Origin: Saccharospirillum sp.
Lineage (GTDB): Bacteria > Pseudomonadota > Gammaproteobacteria > Pseudomonadales > Natronospirillaceae
Direction of reading: 5' to 3'
DNA length: 64,000 bases
NCBI GenBank assembly: GCA_022565595.1
Contig: JAIUML010000022.1
Coordinates: 1 to 64,000, forward strand
In this document: positions 8,647-17,132 of the stretch, piece by piece
Layout: each line of letters starts with the position of its first letter
How positions within the stretch are numbered: the first letter of the stretch is position 1
Notes under the pieces: model-generated
Database searches by the model: none
The model's input: the letters and a program-made list of their open reading frames with translations, nothing else
Told to the model about the DNA's origin: nothing
Translations under genes and position numbers: made by a program

Positions 8647-10062
8647 TTAAAACTGAAAATATATAAAAACCTGTGGTGACACTGGTGGAAAAACAACCAA
8701 CATCAACGCGAAATAGGCATAAATAAGTGTTCTTTCTGGTACAGAGGCACTTAGAAGATAAAGAAGGTCTTTTTTCCTTTCTACACGAAACTCATACAAC
8801 ATCATGGGGGTAACGAAAAATAGCACCATAGAGAATGAGTAAGCAGATAATGCGGTAAATGAATAATCCAAACTAAACAGCAGGCCCAACATGTCTATTG
8901 CTTGACTGAGGCTTTCTGCACGGAAAAACAGCCAACCAATACAAATCAGATTAAACATTAATATAACTTTAAACAGAGTAACAAACCTATTACTTGATCT
9001 GTTGGAATTATCTTCCCCTTCAAAAATTCGATAAACAATCAATAATAGCCCGTGCCAAAAGCCCCACAATAGAAACAGCCAACCTGCACCATGCCATAAA
9101 CCACCCAGCAGCATAGTCAGCATAAGGTTACGCAAGGTAAACAAGCGCCCTTTCTTATTCCCACCCAAACTGATGTATAAATAGTCCCTTAACCAGGAAG
9201 ACAGGGAAATATGCCATCGGCGCCAAAAATCACTTGGGTTCCTGGCAAAGTAAGGCATTTTAAAGTTCCAGGAGAGGTCTATACCCATCCACTTTGCTAC
9301 GCCTTGGGCGATGGATGAATACCCTGAGAAATCACCATAAATCTGAAACGCAAAAGCATACACACCAATCAATACTTCAGTGCCGGTTAGTTCACTGGTC
9401 GGTGTCGAGAAAATTGTATTGACTATAGGTGCCATATTATCTGCAATGACAACCTTCTTAAACAGTCCAAACAACACATGGTAAAGCCCTTCACTAAAAT
9501 CACCAGGCCGATAGTAGCGAGGTTTTAGGATCTGGGGCATTAAATCGTGAGATCGTTCGATAGGGCCAGCAACCAATTGCGGGAAAAAGGATACGTAAAG
9601 AGCTAAATCCAGAAAATTTCGGGTTGGTTTTGTATGCCCTCTGTATACATCAATGGTGTAACTCATTGTTTGAAAGGTATAAAACGATATACCAACTGGC
9701 AACACAACATACAAAGTGGGCATATTCGCTTGAATACCGATTGCCGTCAGGAGTTCCGCCATCTCATGTACGAAAAAGTTGTAGTACTTAAAGAAGCCTA
9801 ACATTCCTAAATTGCTGGCAACCGAGATACCTAGTAACAACTGTTTTCTTCGCTTAACACTGGTTTTTTCTAGATGAATCGCAATAAAGTAGTCGACTAC
9901 AGTAGACAAGAAAATTAGCCCCAGAAACCTCCAATCCCAGTAGCCATAAAAGACATAGCTGGCAACCAGTAGCATTCTGTTCTGTAGTCTATGGCCAAGC
10001 CTCCAGTAGAGGACAATGACTACAGCAAAAAAAGCCCAGAAAACAAAACTATTGAATAGCAT
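8647..10062 (-). CDS. MBOAT family O-acyltransferase (AlgI-like)
   Basis: A 471-residue polytopic protein with the AlgI-like blocks YVFYGYWDWRFLGLI near the N-terminus, PQLVAGPIER, SDFWRRWHISLSSWLRDY and GGLWHGAGW. The His in the last block (about residue 320) is the expected catalytic residue. AlgI-type proteins carry acetyl groups across the inner membrane for polysaccharide O-acetylation. The start codon shares one base with the stop of the upstream SGNH-like gene (TAATG), so the two are translationally coupled and very likely work together, as AlgI does with AlgJ/AlgX. Confidence 0.9.
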   Translation of the reverse strand: MLFNSFVFWAFFAVVIVLYWRLGHRLQNRMLLVASYVFYGYWDWRFLGLIFLSTVVDYFIAIHLEKTSVKRRKQLLLGISVASNLGMLGFFKYYNFFVHEMAELLTAIGIQANMPTLYVVLPVGISFYTFQTMSYTIDVYRGHTKPTRNFLDLALYVSFFPQLVAGPIERSHDLMPQILKPRYYRPGDFSEGLYHVLFGLFKKVVIADNMAPIVNTIFSTPTSELTGTEVLIGVYAFAFQIYGDFSGYSSIAQGVAKWMGIDLSWNFKMPYFARNPSDFWRRWHISLSSWLRDYLYISLGGNKKGRLFTLRNLMLTMLLGGLWHGAGWLFLLWGFWHGLLLIVYRIFEGEDNSNRSSNRFVTLFKVILMFNLICIGWLFFRAESLSQAIDMLGLLFSLDYSFTALSAYSFSMVLFFVTPMMLYEFRVERKKDLLYLLSASVPERTLIYAYFALMLVVFPPVSPQVFIYFQF

Positions 10063-10985
10063 TAGTCACCTATATTAAGCCTTTGCAAATCATGACTTAG
10101 TTCCCTGGTAAAAATAGACATACCATTCTTTCCTAAATGCATGTTGTCTACGAACATACTTGAATCAAGCTCGGGCATATTTCGGTAGTCCAGGAAGACA
10201 GCACCTGCCACGCGAACAATGCTACCCAAATTTTCATCAATTTGATACGCATCCCGAACAGGCATAGCCATGACTATGACTTTTGTGCCTTCTCCTTTTA
10301 AGTCTTCTATCAACTTAGAAAGAACATTGAAACTGCTACCATTTGAAACCCCATTTCTTACAACTTCGTGTGGCGCTACTAGTCGGTTAGAACGTTGAGT
10401 TTGACTCTCATACTCAGGAATGAGGATTGATAAAACCCTGTTTCTTAGAACTTCTCGACTGGCATATATGTGCGAAACTTTAGCGGCTACAAACTCGCCA
10501 GCTAAATCGAAGGAGTTCAGACCGTTACCTGCTCTGTTACCCCAAAGATCATTCCACGAGCAGAAATATGCGCCGATTCGAGAGGCATTTACTGGATAAT
10601 CGTCAGCTAGCTGATTCCAGGCAAACCCAATCACTATTACGTCGATACTATTTTTATTAAGAATTTGATTTCGTATTATACACTGCCAATCCCATAACGA
10701 AGTTCCATCTGGTACAACTTTAACCGATTGTAGCTTAGACACGTCATTTATGATGTCTGCATCGATAGCTCTATTAGAAAGAGAGTTACCCATAAATATA
10801 GTTTTAAGACTATCTGAACTATCTATAGTAGATATTAATGTTGGTATTTCCTGAATATGTTTAACATTGCCAGAAACTCTTGACTCTATCGACCTAAAAG
10901 CAATATCGATCGAAATAATGAGAAGCAGCAAGATAACCAAAAAATAGATTTCTTTGGTTGTCGTTTTTCTTGTATATTTTGTCAT
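10062..10985 (-). CDS. Membrane-anchored SGNH-like protein, MBOAT partner
   Basis: One N-terminal membrane segment (about residues 13-30) precedes a periplasmic domain. The block TIFMGNSLSNRAID near residue 62 resembles the nucleophile block of SGNH hydrolases (GNS in place of GDS), and FVDNMHLGKNG near residue 280 provides the Asp-x-x-His pair. AlgJ, AlgX, DltD and PatB-type partners have this arrangement and pass the acyl group brought by the MBOAT onto the glycan. The coupling to the MBOAT gene supports that role. Overall similarity to any named family is too loose for a symbol. Confidence 0.68.
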   Translation of the reverse strand: MTKYTRKTTTKEIYFLVILLLLIISIDIAFRSIESRVSGNVKHIQEIPTLISTIDSSDSLKTIFMGNSLSNRAIDADIINDVSKLQSVKVVPDGTSLWDWQCIIRNQILNKNSIDVIVIGFAWNQLADDYPVNASRIGAYFCSWNDLWGNRAGNGLNSFDLAGEFVAAKVSHIYASREVLRNRVLSILIPEYESQTQRSNRLVAPHEVVRNGVSNGSSFNVLSKLIEDLKGEGTKVIVMAMPVRDAYQIDENLGSIVRVAGAVFLDYRNMPELDSSMFVDNMHLGKNGMSIFTRELSHDLQRLNIGD

Positions 10986-11094
10986 AGCTATTCCCTGAAA
11001 CCTTTTCTAGTCGTCTATACGAAGAAAATTCCCTTCAGTTTACTTTAAAGTTAAATTCATGCCAATTAGAAAATCAATGTTATACCGATAGTCT

Positions 11095-12273
11095 TCAACC
11101 CCTAAATAAACGCCTCAATGGAGCCTTAAGTTTAGCGGTAAACAATCGTCTTTCCGCATTGCTTACGCTGGTAATAATAGCTCGCCCCCAAGGGGTATTG
11201 TCCATATTTTTCTCCACAGCTACCCTTTTTATCGATCTCCATATTCTAAGCCTTAGATCATCCAGGTCACCTATCGAACTTATCTCGTCTTCAAGATTGT
11301 AAGTTGGTAGACTCTCCGGGATGTCCTGTCCAAGTAGTTTAAAGTACAGCTTGGTTCTAACACACTTCTCACACTTCCCGCAATTCCCAAACCCTTTTCT
11401 GTTTGCCCAACACACATTCAGATTTAGCAATACTTCTTGCCAACCACTGATCAAGCCAACCTTTTCGATTCTAGAGAAGTGCCCGCCATGACTCACGATT
11501 TCAAAAACGTCGCCCGAAATTAAACGATCAGAAAAAGGATTAGATCCATGTATTAGGTTATTGTATGATTCATCACCACTTGCAATAACGCCACAGTCAT
11601 ATTTTTTTGAAAATAGCCATAAACAGCTTGCCAGCGCTAGCCCATGCGTGTAACGCCAGTTCAAAATCAAATCCCGCCAGTTTGTTTGAACCGTATACAG
11701 CGGAAGTCTGACACTTGCAAGCATATTGGTACAGGATTCTGTTAACCAATCAAATCTATCTGTAGAACTTAAGGGAATATCGAACCCGTGAATTAGCAGT
11801 CCAGCCTGAATTGGGTACTGAGCTCGAAAAAAGCCATTGTCTAGGTTTTCACGGAGTGTTGCACAGCCGTCGACTCCACCAGAAAAACACATTAAGCCAG
11901 CATTCCGTCGCGGCCTGGACTCAGCATGGTTAAGCGTTTCTGCTGTTACCTTAATATTTGAGAAATCTTTTGGCCTCCAAGCGGCCCATATGTTTATGTA
12001 CTCACGCAAATTTTGTATAAACGTGAAATCCATTTCATAGCCAATGTAGACATCTGCATTTACTTGCATACCATATGCTACAGCCGCTAAGGTAAAGGCA
12101 TATGAAGCAATTGTTTCATCTACATCCAGTTCAGAAGGCACTTCGAACCAGAGAAGTGAATCCACACCTGATCCAATATTACACTGCAACATCATTTTAT
12201 TTTTAGTTCTGGTTACAGCAATCTCTTCCACTCGTAATTCTGACTGCTTTTCGTTTGTTGTTACCGAAGCCAT
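11095..12273 (-). CDS. QueC-like PP-loop ATP-pyrophosphatase domain protein, function unknown
   Basis: A PP-loop LMCFSGGVDG lies at about residues 128-137, with Gly where many relatives have Ser. Near residues 289-305 is Cys-x9-Cys-x2-Cys-x2-Cys (NCGKCEKC), which matches the zinc-binding pattern of QueC, the 7-cyano-7-deazaguanine synthase. About 120 residues of unrecognised sequence precede the PP-loop, making it longer than QueC. It stands in a polysaccharide locus with no other queuosine genes, so a modified or different substrate, for example a carboxylated sugar, is plausible but unproven. The ATG at 12273 has GGGAG upstream and is preferred over the TTG one codon earlier. Confidence 0.72.
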   Translation of the reverse strand: MASVTTNEKQSELRVEEIAVTRTKNKMMLQCNIGSGVDSLLWFEVPSELDVDETIASYAFTLAAVAYGMQVNADVYIGYEMDFTFIQNLREYINIWAAWRPKDFSNIKVTAETLNHAESRPRRNAGLMCFSGGVDGCATLRENLDNGFFRAQYPIQAGLLIHGFDIPLSSTDRFDWLTESCTNMLASVRLPLYTVQTNWRDLILNWRYTHGLALASCLWLFSKKYDCGVIASGDESYNNLIHGSNPFSDRLISGDVFEIVSHGGHFSRIEKVGLISGWQEVLLNLNVCWANRKGFGNCGKCEKCVRTKLYFKLLGQDIPESLPTYNLEDEISSIGDLDDLRLRIWRSIKRVAVEKNMDNTPWGRAIITSVSNAERRLFTAKLKAPLRRLFRG

Positions 12274-12368
12274 CAATGCAAACTCCCTAAGCGCCGACTT
12301 CTATTGTGATATACCAATTTACCTGCAAGAATCAGACCCACATTAGCCAGCAATGCATGCCAAACTGA

Positions 12369-12398
12369 TTGACTAATGATCGCCATTTGGATGATAAT
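12369..12398 (+). promoter_or_regulatory. Candidate sigma-70 promoter for the sulfotransferase gene
   Basis: TTGACT at 12369-12374 and GATAAT at 12393-12398 are separated by 18 bases and lie about 60 bases before the likely start at 12458. It faces right, in the gap between divergently oriented genes. The call rests on pattern only. Confidence 0.45.
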
Positions 12399-12457
12399 AT
12401 ATTGATAACTTACATCTGTCATTAGCTTTAGTGCGTCAACATGTTAAGGGATTATTA

Positions 12458-13252
12458 ATGAACTCTATGGCGCTGCGTTCGTCTCTTAATGGCATTTTGC
12501 CAATTAACCCAAAAGCCCCTAGTGTTATCATCGGTGGTATGCCCAAGTCTGGCACTACGGCTATTGCCAAGCTACTTGCCTCCTTGGCTGGGCTTAGCGC
12601 CTCAAGCGACCCAATGTATCAGATCGATGTTGGTGTCGGGAAAGGCCCACGAAATGCCCTGTATCGTGGCGATATTACACTGGCCGAGGTATGGAAAAGG
12701 TACAGACAGTGCTTCAACGGTGAACTGGTTAAGGACCCCAACTTCCCATTTTTCATAGATGAATTGTTTGCTCTGTTTCCAACCACAAAGCAAGTCTTTA
12801 TAGTGCGTGACCCAAGGGACAACATCCGAAGCATTCTGGATCGCCTGAGCCTCAATGGTCAAACACAGGAAATAGACCATGCGTATCAATCTGTTACCGG
12901 TACTTGGCGGAATGTTCTGGAGGGCTATAAACCCACCTTGCCGGGTACAGGCCACCTTGAGAAAATGGCGTGGCGTTGGCGAGTATGCACCGAGAACTAC
13001 CTGGCCCAAAAGAACAACATGACACTCATACAATACGAAGCCTTTCGGCAAAACAAAAAGTCTGAAATCGAAAGTCTAGCTCACCAGCTCGGCTTAGAGT
13101 GCAAACATGATATATCGGGCTTAATTGATGTTCAGTACCAACCAAAAGGAAAGCACATAAGTGACTGGGAAAGCTACTTTGGTCCAGATTCACTCAATAG
13201 TATCAACGAAATTGTCGGTCCATACCTTGGAGTTTTTGGCTATGAACATTGA
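12458..13252 (+). CDS. Sulfotransferase family protein (PAPS-dependent)
   Basis: The motif IIGGMPKSGTTAIAKLL near residues 25-40 is the 5'-phosphosulfate loop of PAPS-dependent sulfotransferases, and VFIVRDPRDNIRSIL near residue 113 is the 3'-phosphate-binding block. It would transfer sulfate from PAPS to a hydroxyl group of a sugar. The ATG at 12458 has AAGGGA six bases upstream and is preferred over a GTG at 12431. It is followed by the flippase and the pyruvyltransferase genes on the same strand. In this setting it probably sulfates the repeat unit of the exopolysaccharide, which would suit a marine organism. Confidence 0.82.
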   Translation: MNSMALRSSLNGILPINPKAPSVIIGGMPKSGTTAIAKLLASLAGLSASSDPMYQIDVGVGKGPRNALYRGDITLAEVWKRYRQCFNGELVKDPNFPFFIDELFALFPTTKQVFIVRDPRDNIRSILDRLSLNGQTQEIDHAYQSVTGTWRNVLEGYKPTLPGTGHLEKMAWRWRVCTENYLAQKNNMTLIQYEAFRQNKKSEIESLAHQLGLECKHDISGLIDVQYQPKGKHISDWESYFGPDSLNSINEIVGPYLGVFGYEH

Positions 13253-13321
13253 CTCATTTACTGTGCTTTGCTCTAGTAGAGTAGAATTCGCTGAATGCTC
13301 TTCCCAGCTGAACACTATGCC

Positions 13322-14785
13322 ATGAAAGATTTCAAACACTCGGTTATCAACGCTTTGGCAGTGTCTGGTGGAGCCAAGATTGTATCTCAATTGCTCACCG
13401 TTGTTTTTACTATCTGGCTGGCAAGACTTCTTACACCCACCGATTTTGGCATCATTGCGATGATCGCAGTCTTTACTGGGATGGCCCACTTGATGGCGGA
13501 TGTCGGATTAGGGTCCGCATTGATTCAAAACCGCAATACGACTGAAGCCCATTTCTCCACGGTATTTTGGTTTAATAGTTTCTTGGGCGCTATTATGACA
13601 GTCACTTTTATAGCTCTTGCTCCATATATAGCTACTTTCTATAATACACCTATTATTGAGCCCATCCTTGGCCTGTTGGCGTTTCAGTTTCTAATTAACG
13701 CGTTCGCCCTCGTTCCACAGCAGCGCCTGATTAAGAATCTTCACTTCGGTAAAATTGCTATTGCCAATATCACGGCAATGGTGATTTCGAATTCGCTCGG
13801 GGTGTATATGGCATTGCAAGGTTACGGCGTATGGGCTTTGGTATGGAAGGCTCTCGCTCATGCTTCATTAATTACTCTGGTTATATACACCCTAGCTGGC
13901 TGGTGGCCTAAGCTAATTTTTAGCATAAGAGCACTCACGGAACTTTTTATGTTCAGTATTTATGTGTTAGGTACCGAGTTGCTGCAATACTTAACTAAAA
14001 ACCTAGATGGCTTAATCGTAGGTCGCATACTCGGCCCTGAGCCAGCAGGATTGCTGGATCGAGCTAAATCTCTGAAGACTTTACCCCTCGCCAACATCTC
14101 ACATGTACTGGGAAGTGTAATGTTTCCCGCTTTAAGCTTACTTAAGGATGATATACCCCGCGTAAAGGCGGTTTATTTAAGAAGCACTGGTGCCATTGCA
14201 TTTATCACCTTCCCGATGATGTTAGGCCTTCTGGCCGTTGCCGATAACTTTGTCATTGGTTTGCTAGGGGTGCAATGGTCTAAAATGATAACGCCCTTTC
14301 AAATACTATGTTTGGCCGGCATAGCCTCTACCATTGTTACTGTAACCGGTTCTGTCTATAAATCGCAGGGCGCTTCTAAGCTCCAGTTCCATACCAGCCT
14401 GATCACTAAACCGATCACGATTATACTGGTTGTTATTGGAGTAAATTGGGGTTTACACGGCGTTGTAGTTGCTTTAACGACAGCAACCTGGATCAATTCA
14501 TTTATTCAAATTAAAAGAGCAGGCTCATTAATCAACCTCACTGTTTATCAGTTGGTTCAACCTCTAGTTCCTACTCTAATTATCTCCATTACCATGGGTA
14601 TCGCTGTTTATTTAATTGGTATATCTATAACTAATTATAGCGAAGTAACGACCTTGCTGATTCAGGTTTCCGCTGGAGCCGTACTATATGCCTTGCTTGC
14701 CTGTATTGTTAAACCCAGTGCAAGCTTGGACATTATTCATTTGATCAAAGAGCGATTTATGAGTACGAGTTCTAGTAATCATTGA
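13322..14785 (+). CDS. Lipopolysaccharide/exopolysaccharide flippase (Wzx/PST family)
   Basis: A 488-residue polytopic protein with many hydrophobic segments and the family-typical opening of an amphipathic helix, then WLARLLTPTDFGIIAMIAVFTG, plus GLDGLIVGRILG-like text near residue 225. PST/Wzx proteins flip undecaprenyl-linked repeat units across the inner membrane. The ATG at 13322 (MKDFKHSVIN) fits family N-termini better than the ATG nine codons upstream. It sits between the sulfotransferase and the pyruvyltransferase-family gene and would export the units made by the surrounding glycosyltransferases. Confidence 0.87.
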   Translation: MKDFKHSVINALAVSGGAKIVSQLLTVVFTIWLARLLTPTDFGIIAMIAVFTGMAHLMADVGLGSALIQNRNTTEAHFSTVFWFNSFLGAIMTVTFIALAPYIATFYNTPIIEPILGLLAFQFLINAFALVPQQRLIKNLHFGKIAIANITAMVISNSLGVYMALQGYGVWALVWKALAHASLITLVIYTLAGWWPKLIFSIRALTELFMFSIYVLGTELLQYLTKNLDGLIVGRILGPEPAGLLDRAKSLKTLPLANISHVLGSVMFPALSLLKDDIPRVKAVYLRSTGAIAFITFPMMLGLLAVADNFVIGLLGVQWSKMITPFQILCLAGIASTIVTVTGSVYKSQGASKLQFHTSLITKPITIILVVIGVNWGLHGVVVALTTATWINSFIQIKRAGSLINLTVYQLVQPLVPTLIISITMGIAVYLIGISITNYSEVTTLLIQVSAGAVLYALLACIVKPSASLDIIHLIKERFMSTSSSNH

Positions 14786-14814
14786 ATTGGCAATAGAATT
14801 GTAGAGGATCGCTA

Positions 14815-16089
14815 ATGGCTTCGAAGCGGAAAAACATTGTAATATCAAATATCGTTACTCTGAACCCAGGTGATGGTGCCATCCTGGAAGGAATGGTGCT
14901 TTTACTGAAGAAGAAATATGGTGATAATGCCAATATCACTGTATTCGATAACAAAGCCAAATCAGCGAAAAAATACTTTCCACAATATCACTTCCGCCAG
15001 TCCATGTTTTATGGCATTAGCGATAAAACCTTTCCTGGAAATTGGCTAAAACGATATGGCTATGGCCATTGGAGTATTCGGCTACGCTATGTAGCCACAA
15101 GAACTGTCCTGTTACTTCTTAGCCTTAGACTTGCGGCAATAGCCAAGCTCTTCTTTGGCAAAGAGCTGGTAGAGTCCGTCACGGTCTACTCCGCAGCAGA
15201 CATCATTCTCAGTACCGGGGGTACTTACCTCATTGAAAATTACGACCTAACGCCTGCCATAAATGATTACCGTTTCTCCATGGCGTGTAAAAAACCTCTG
15301 GTATTTTTTACTCAGACACTAGGCCCCTTTACCAAACCGAGAATCGTTAAAGCCTTTCAGTCGATTTTTGCCTATGCTACTAAGATTCTGGTTAGAGACG
15401 ATAAGTCAGTCCAGCATTTAACAGACATTGGCACCGACAGAGGCAAAATTACCATTGTTAAGGATGCCGCTTTCGTTTTACCTGCCTCAGGTGAGCGTTA
15501 TAACGGGAATACTCTATGGAATGTTGCCATATCGGTTCGAGAACTGAAGTTTTTCAATGACTCCGGGAGCACAAGAGCAAGCGCCTACAAAGACTCCATT
15601 CAAGAAGCTGTATGCTTCCTGGTTAGGGAGCAAAAAGCAAAAGTAACCTTCCTGTCTACGTGCCAGGGTATTGGAGAATACTGGACAGACGACGCTCGGT
15701 TCGCACAGAGCCTGGTAAACGAGCTCCCTGAGGAAGTGCGTGAATCCGTTACAGTCGATACCCAATTTAGACAGCCAAGAGCAGTAATCGAGGCCTACGG
15801 TCAATTCGATTTACTGATCGCAACGCGTATGCATGCAGCCATTTTAGCCATCAATGGTGCCGTGCCGACCATAGGTGTTGCATACGAGTTCAAGATTGAA
15901 GAACTCTATAAGCAGCTTAAGTTGGAACCTTTGCTGGTCTCTATAACTAACATTAACCCGGAGAAGCTCATCGGCGCCATTGCTGAGTACAAAAAAGACC
16001 CTCAAAAATGGCAAGCGCATTTTCGCCAGTTGGCCACAAATACCAAGAATGGTGCAGAAAAAGCCCTGGATGCGCTACCCCCACTCTAA
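14815..16089 (+). CDS. Polysaccharide pyruvyl transferase family protein
   Basis: Begins with IVISNIVTLNPGDGAILEGM, the nucleotide-binding-like start of the family, and has ILSTGGTYLIENYD near residue 140, FTQTLGPF and the C-terminal ATRMHAAILAINGAVPTIGVAYE block that defines these proteins. Members add pyruvate ketals to sugars using phosphoenolpyruvate, giving acidic polymers, although some only resemble the fold. The 424-residue length is normal. A GAGGA ribosome site precedes the ATG. It is the last gene of the rightward 12458-16089 group and converges on leftward glycosyltransferases. Confidence 0.85.
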   Translation: MASKRKNIVISNIVTLNPGDGAILEGMVLLLKKKYGDNANITVFDNKAKSAKKYFPQYHFRQSMFYGISDKTFPGNWLKRYGYGHWSIRLRYVATRTVLLLLSLRLAAIAKLFFGKELVESVTVYSAADIILSTGGTYLIENYDLTPAINDYRFSMACKKPLVFFTQTLGPFTKPRIVKAFQSIFAYATKILVRDDKSVQHLTDIGTDRGKITIVKDAAFVLPASGERYNGNTLWNVAISVRELKFFNDSGSTRASAYKDSIQEAVCFLVREQKAKVTFLSTCQGIGEYWTDDARFAQSLVNELPEEVRESVTVDTQFRQPRAVIEAYGQFDLLIATRMHAAILAINGAVPTIGVAYEFKIEELYKQLKLEPLLVSITNINPEKLIGAIAEYKKDPQKWQAHFRQLATNTKNGAEKALDALPPL

Positions 16090-16114
16090 AGCACTGAATC
16101 CATAATGGAAATAC

Positions 16115-16142
16115 GGCTTAGCCTTCGTCTCGAGGTTAAGCC
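16115..16142. terminator. Stem-loop between convergent genes
   Basis: GGCTTAGCCT (16115-16124) pairs with AGGTTAAGCC (16133-16142) with one mismatch around an eight-base loop. It sits in the 58-base gap between convergent genes and probably ends transcription from one or both sides, although no long T-run is present. Confidence 0.5.
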
Positions 16143-16147
16143 ACCAT

Positions 16148-17119
16148 TCAAGCAGACCCTTTGCTGAGCTTCCAAAGTAGTAGCCGTACACGGCGAAAAG
16201 GAAATCTTGCAATAAAGTACTTTACGCGGCTTTTTAGCGACCAGGAACCGGGGCCTTTTGACTTATACAGCAGTACAATATCTTCAAAGCGCTGACGATC
16301 GTAAAGCCCTACCACCAAACTCTCTCTGCGCTTGGCGATGCTTTGTTCAATAACAAGGCGCTTCGAATACCCAAAATATGTGGTGTCAACAAACTTCTGG
16401 AGAATAGTGATCTCACCCATCAGCTGATTTATAGAATCTGCAGATTGATTAGCTCCATGCTTCCTAATTTTTACCAAGGGTTCTCGGCTTATTGCGATAT
16501 TTAATCTGGAAATGGCTCGTAAAGTAAACTCCAAATCCTCCGAGCGAACATGCCTTAAGCTCGTATCGAAAAACCCAAGAAGTTCCAATGCACTGTACCG
16601 AATGGTCATCCCGGATGGCCATAAAAATTGATTGACCATTACCTTTTCCAGCAGGTTCGGAACTTTCACATAGTATTCAGGTTTCGTCTGGGCATCTGCA
16701 AAAAAATAATTAGGCAGCTTTGACATTACATCCTTTTGTTCACTCTCGTCGTTAAAGAAACGAAAGTTGGAGTAAATTTGGTCAAGAGATGAATCCTCAG
16801 CAATAATACTTAGCATCCTTTCATTGTATGTTGGGTCGAGTACATCGTCGGAATCACATAATGTTACCCATTCAGTTTGTGCGGCCTGAATGCCAACATT
16901 GCGCGCATGCTGAGTCCCTCTATTGGGTGTTCGTATACAAGTTACTCCACTAAAGTTCTCGGCGATAAACGCTGTTGTATCTTCCGACGAGCCATCATCC
17001 ACTACTATGATGGCATCATAGGGAACAGTCTGTGCGGTCGCAGCGCTGAGCAAATCACCCAAAAGGTCATTCCGGTTATATGCAGGTATGACCAAGCTAA
17101 TTTTTATAGTTTCCATCAT
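16148..17119 (-). CDS. Glycosyltransferase family 2
   Basis: The GT-A core starts ISLVIPAYNRNDLLGDLL, continues VVDDGSSEDT near residue 40 and has the metal-binding LCDSDDVLD near residue 90. HVRSEDLEFTLRA near residue 187 is the acceptor-side ED motif. No membrane segments are evident, so the enzyme is probably cytoplasmic and uses a nucleotide sugar. It is the most downstream gene of the leftward run 16148-22677 and begins 13 bases after the preceding gene's stop, with an AAGGACA ribosome site. Confidence 0.88.
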   Translation of the reverse strand: MMETIKISLVIPAYNRNDLLGDLLSAATAQTVPYDAIIVVDDGSSEDTTAFIAENFSGVTCIRTPNRGTQHARNVGIQAAQTEWVTLCDSDDVLDPTYNERMLSIIAEDSSLDQIYSNFRFFNDESEQKDVMSKLPNYFFADAQTKPEYYVKVPNLLEKVMVNQFLWPSGMTIRYSALELLGFFDTSLRHVRSEDLEFTLRAISRLNIAISREPLVKIRKHGANQSADSINQLMGEITILQKFVDTTYFGYSKRLVIEQSIAKRRESLVVGLYDRQRFEDIVLLYKSKGPGSWSLKSRVKYFIARFPFRRVRLLLWKLSKGSA

Positions 17120-17132
17120 CGTTTGTCCTTAG

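Noticed and set aside
11095-12273. Naming the PP-loop gene queC
   Set aside because: The motif and zinc ligands fit, but extra length, the altered loop and the lack of other queuosine genes make the specific function unsafe.
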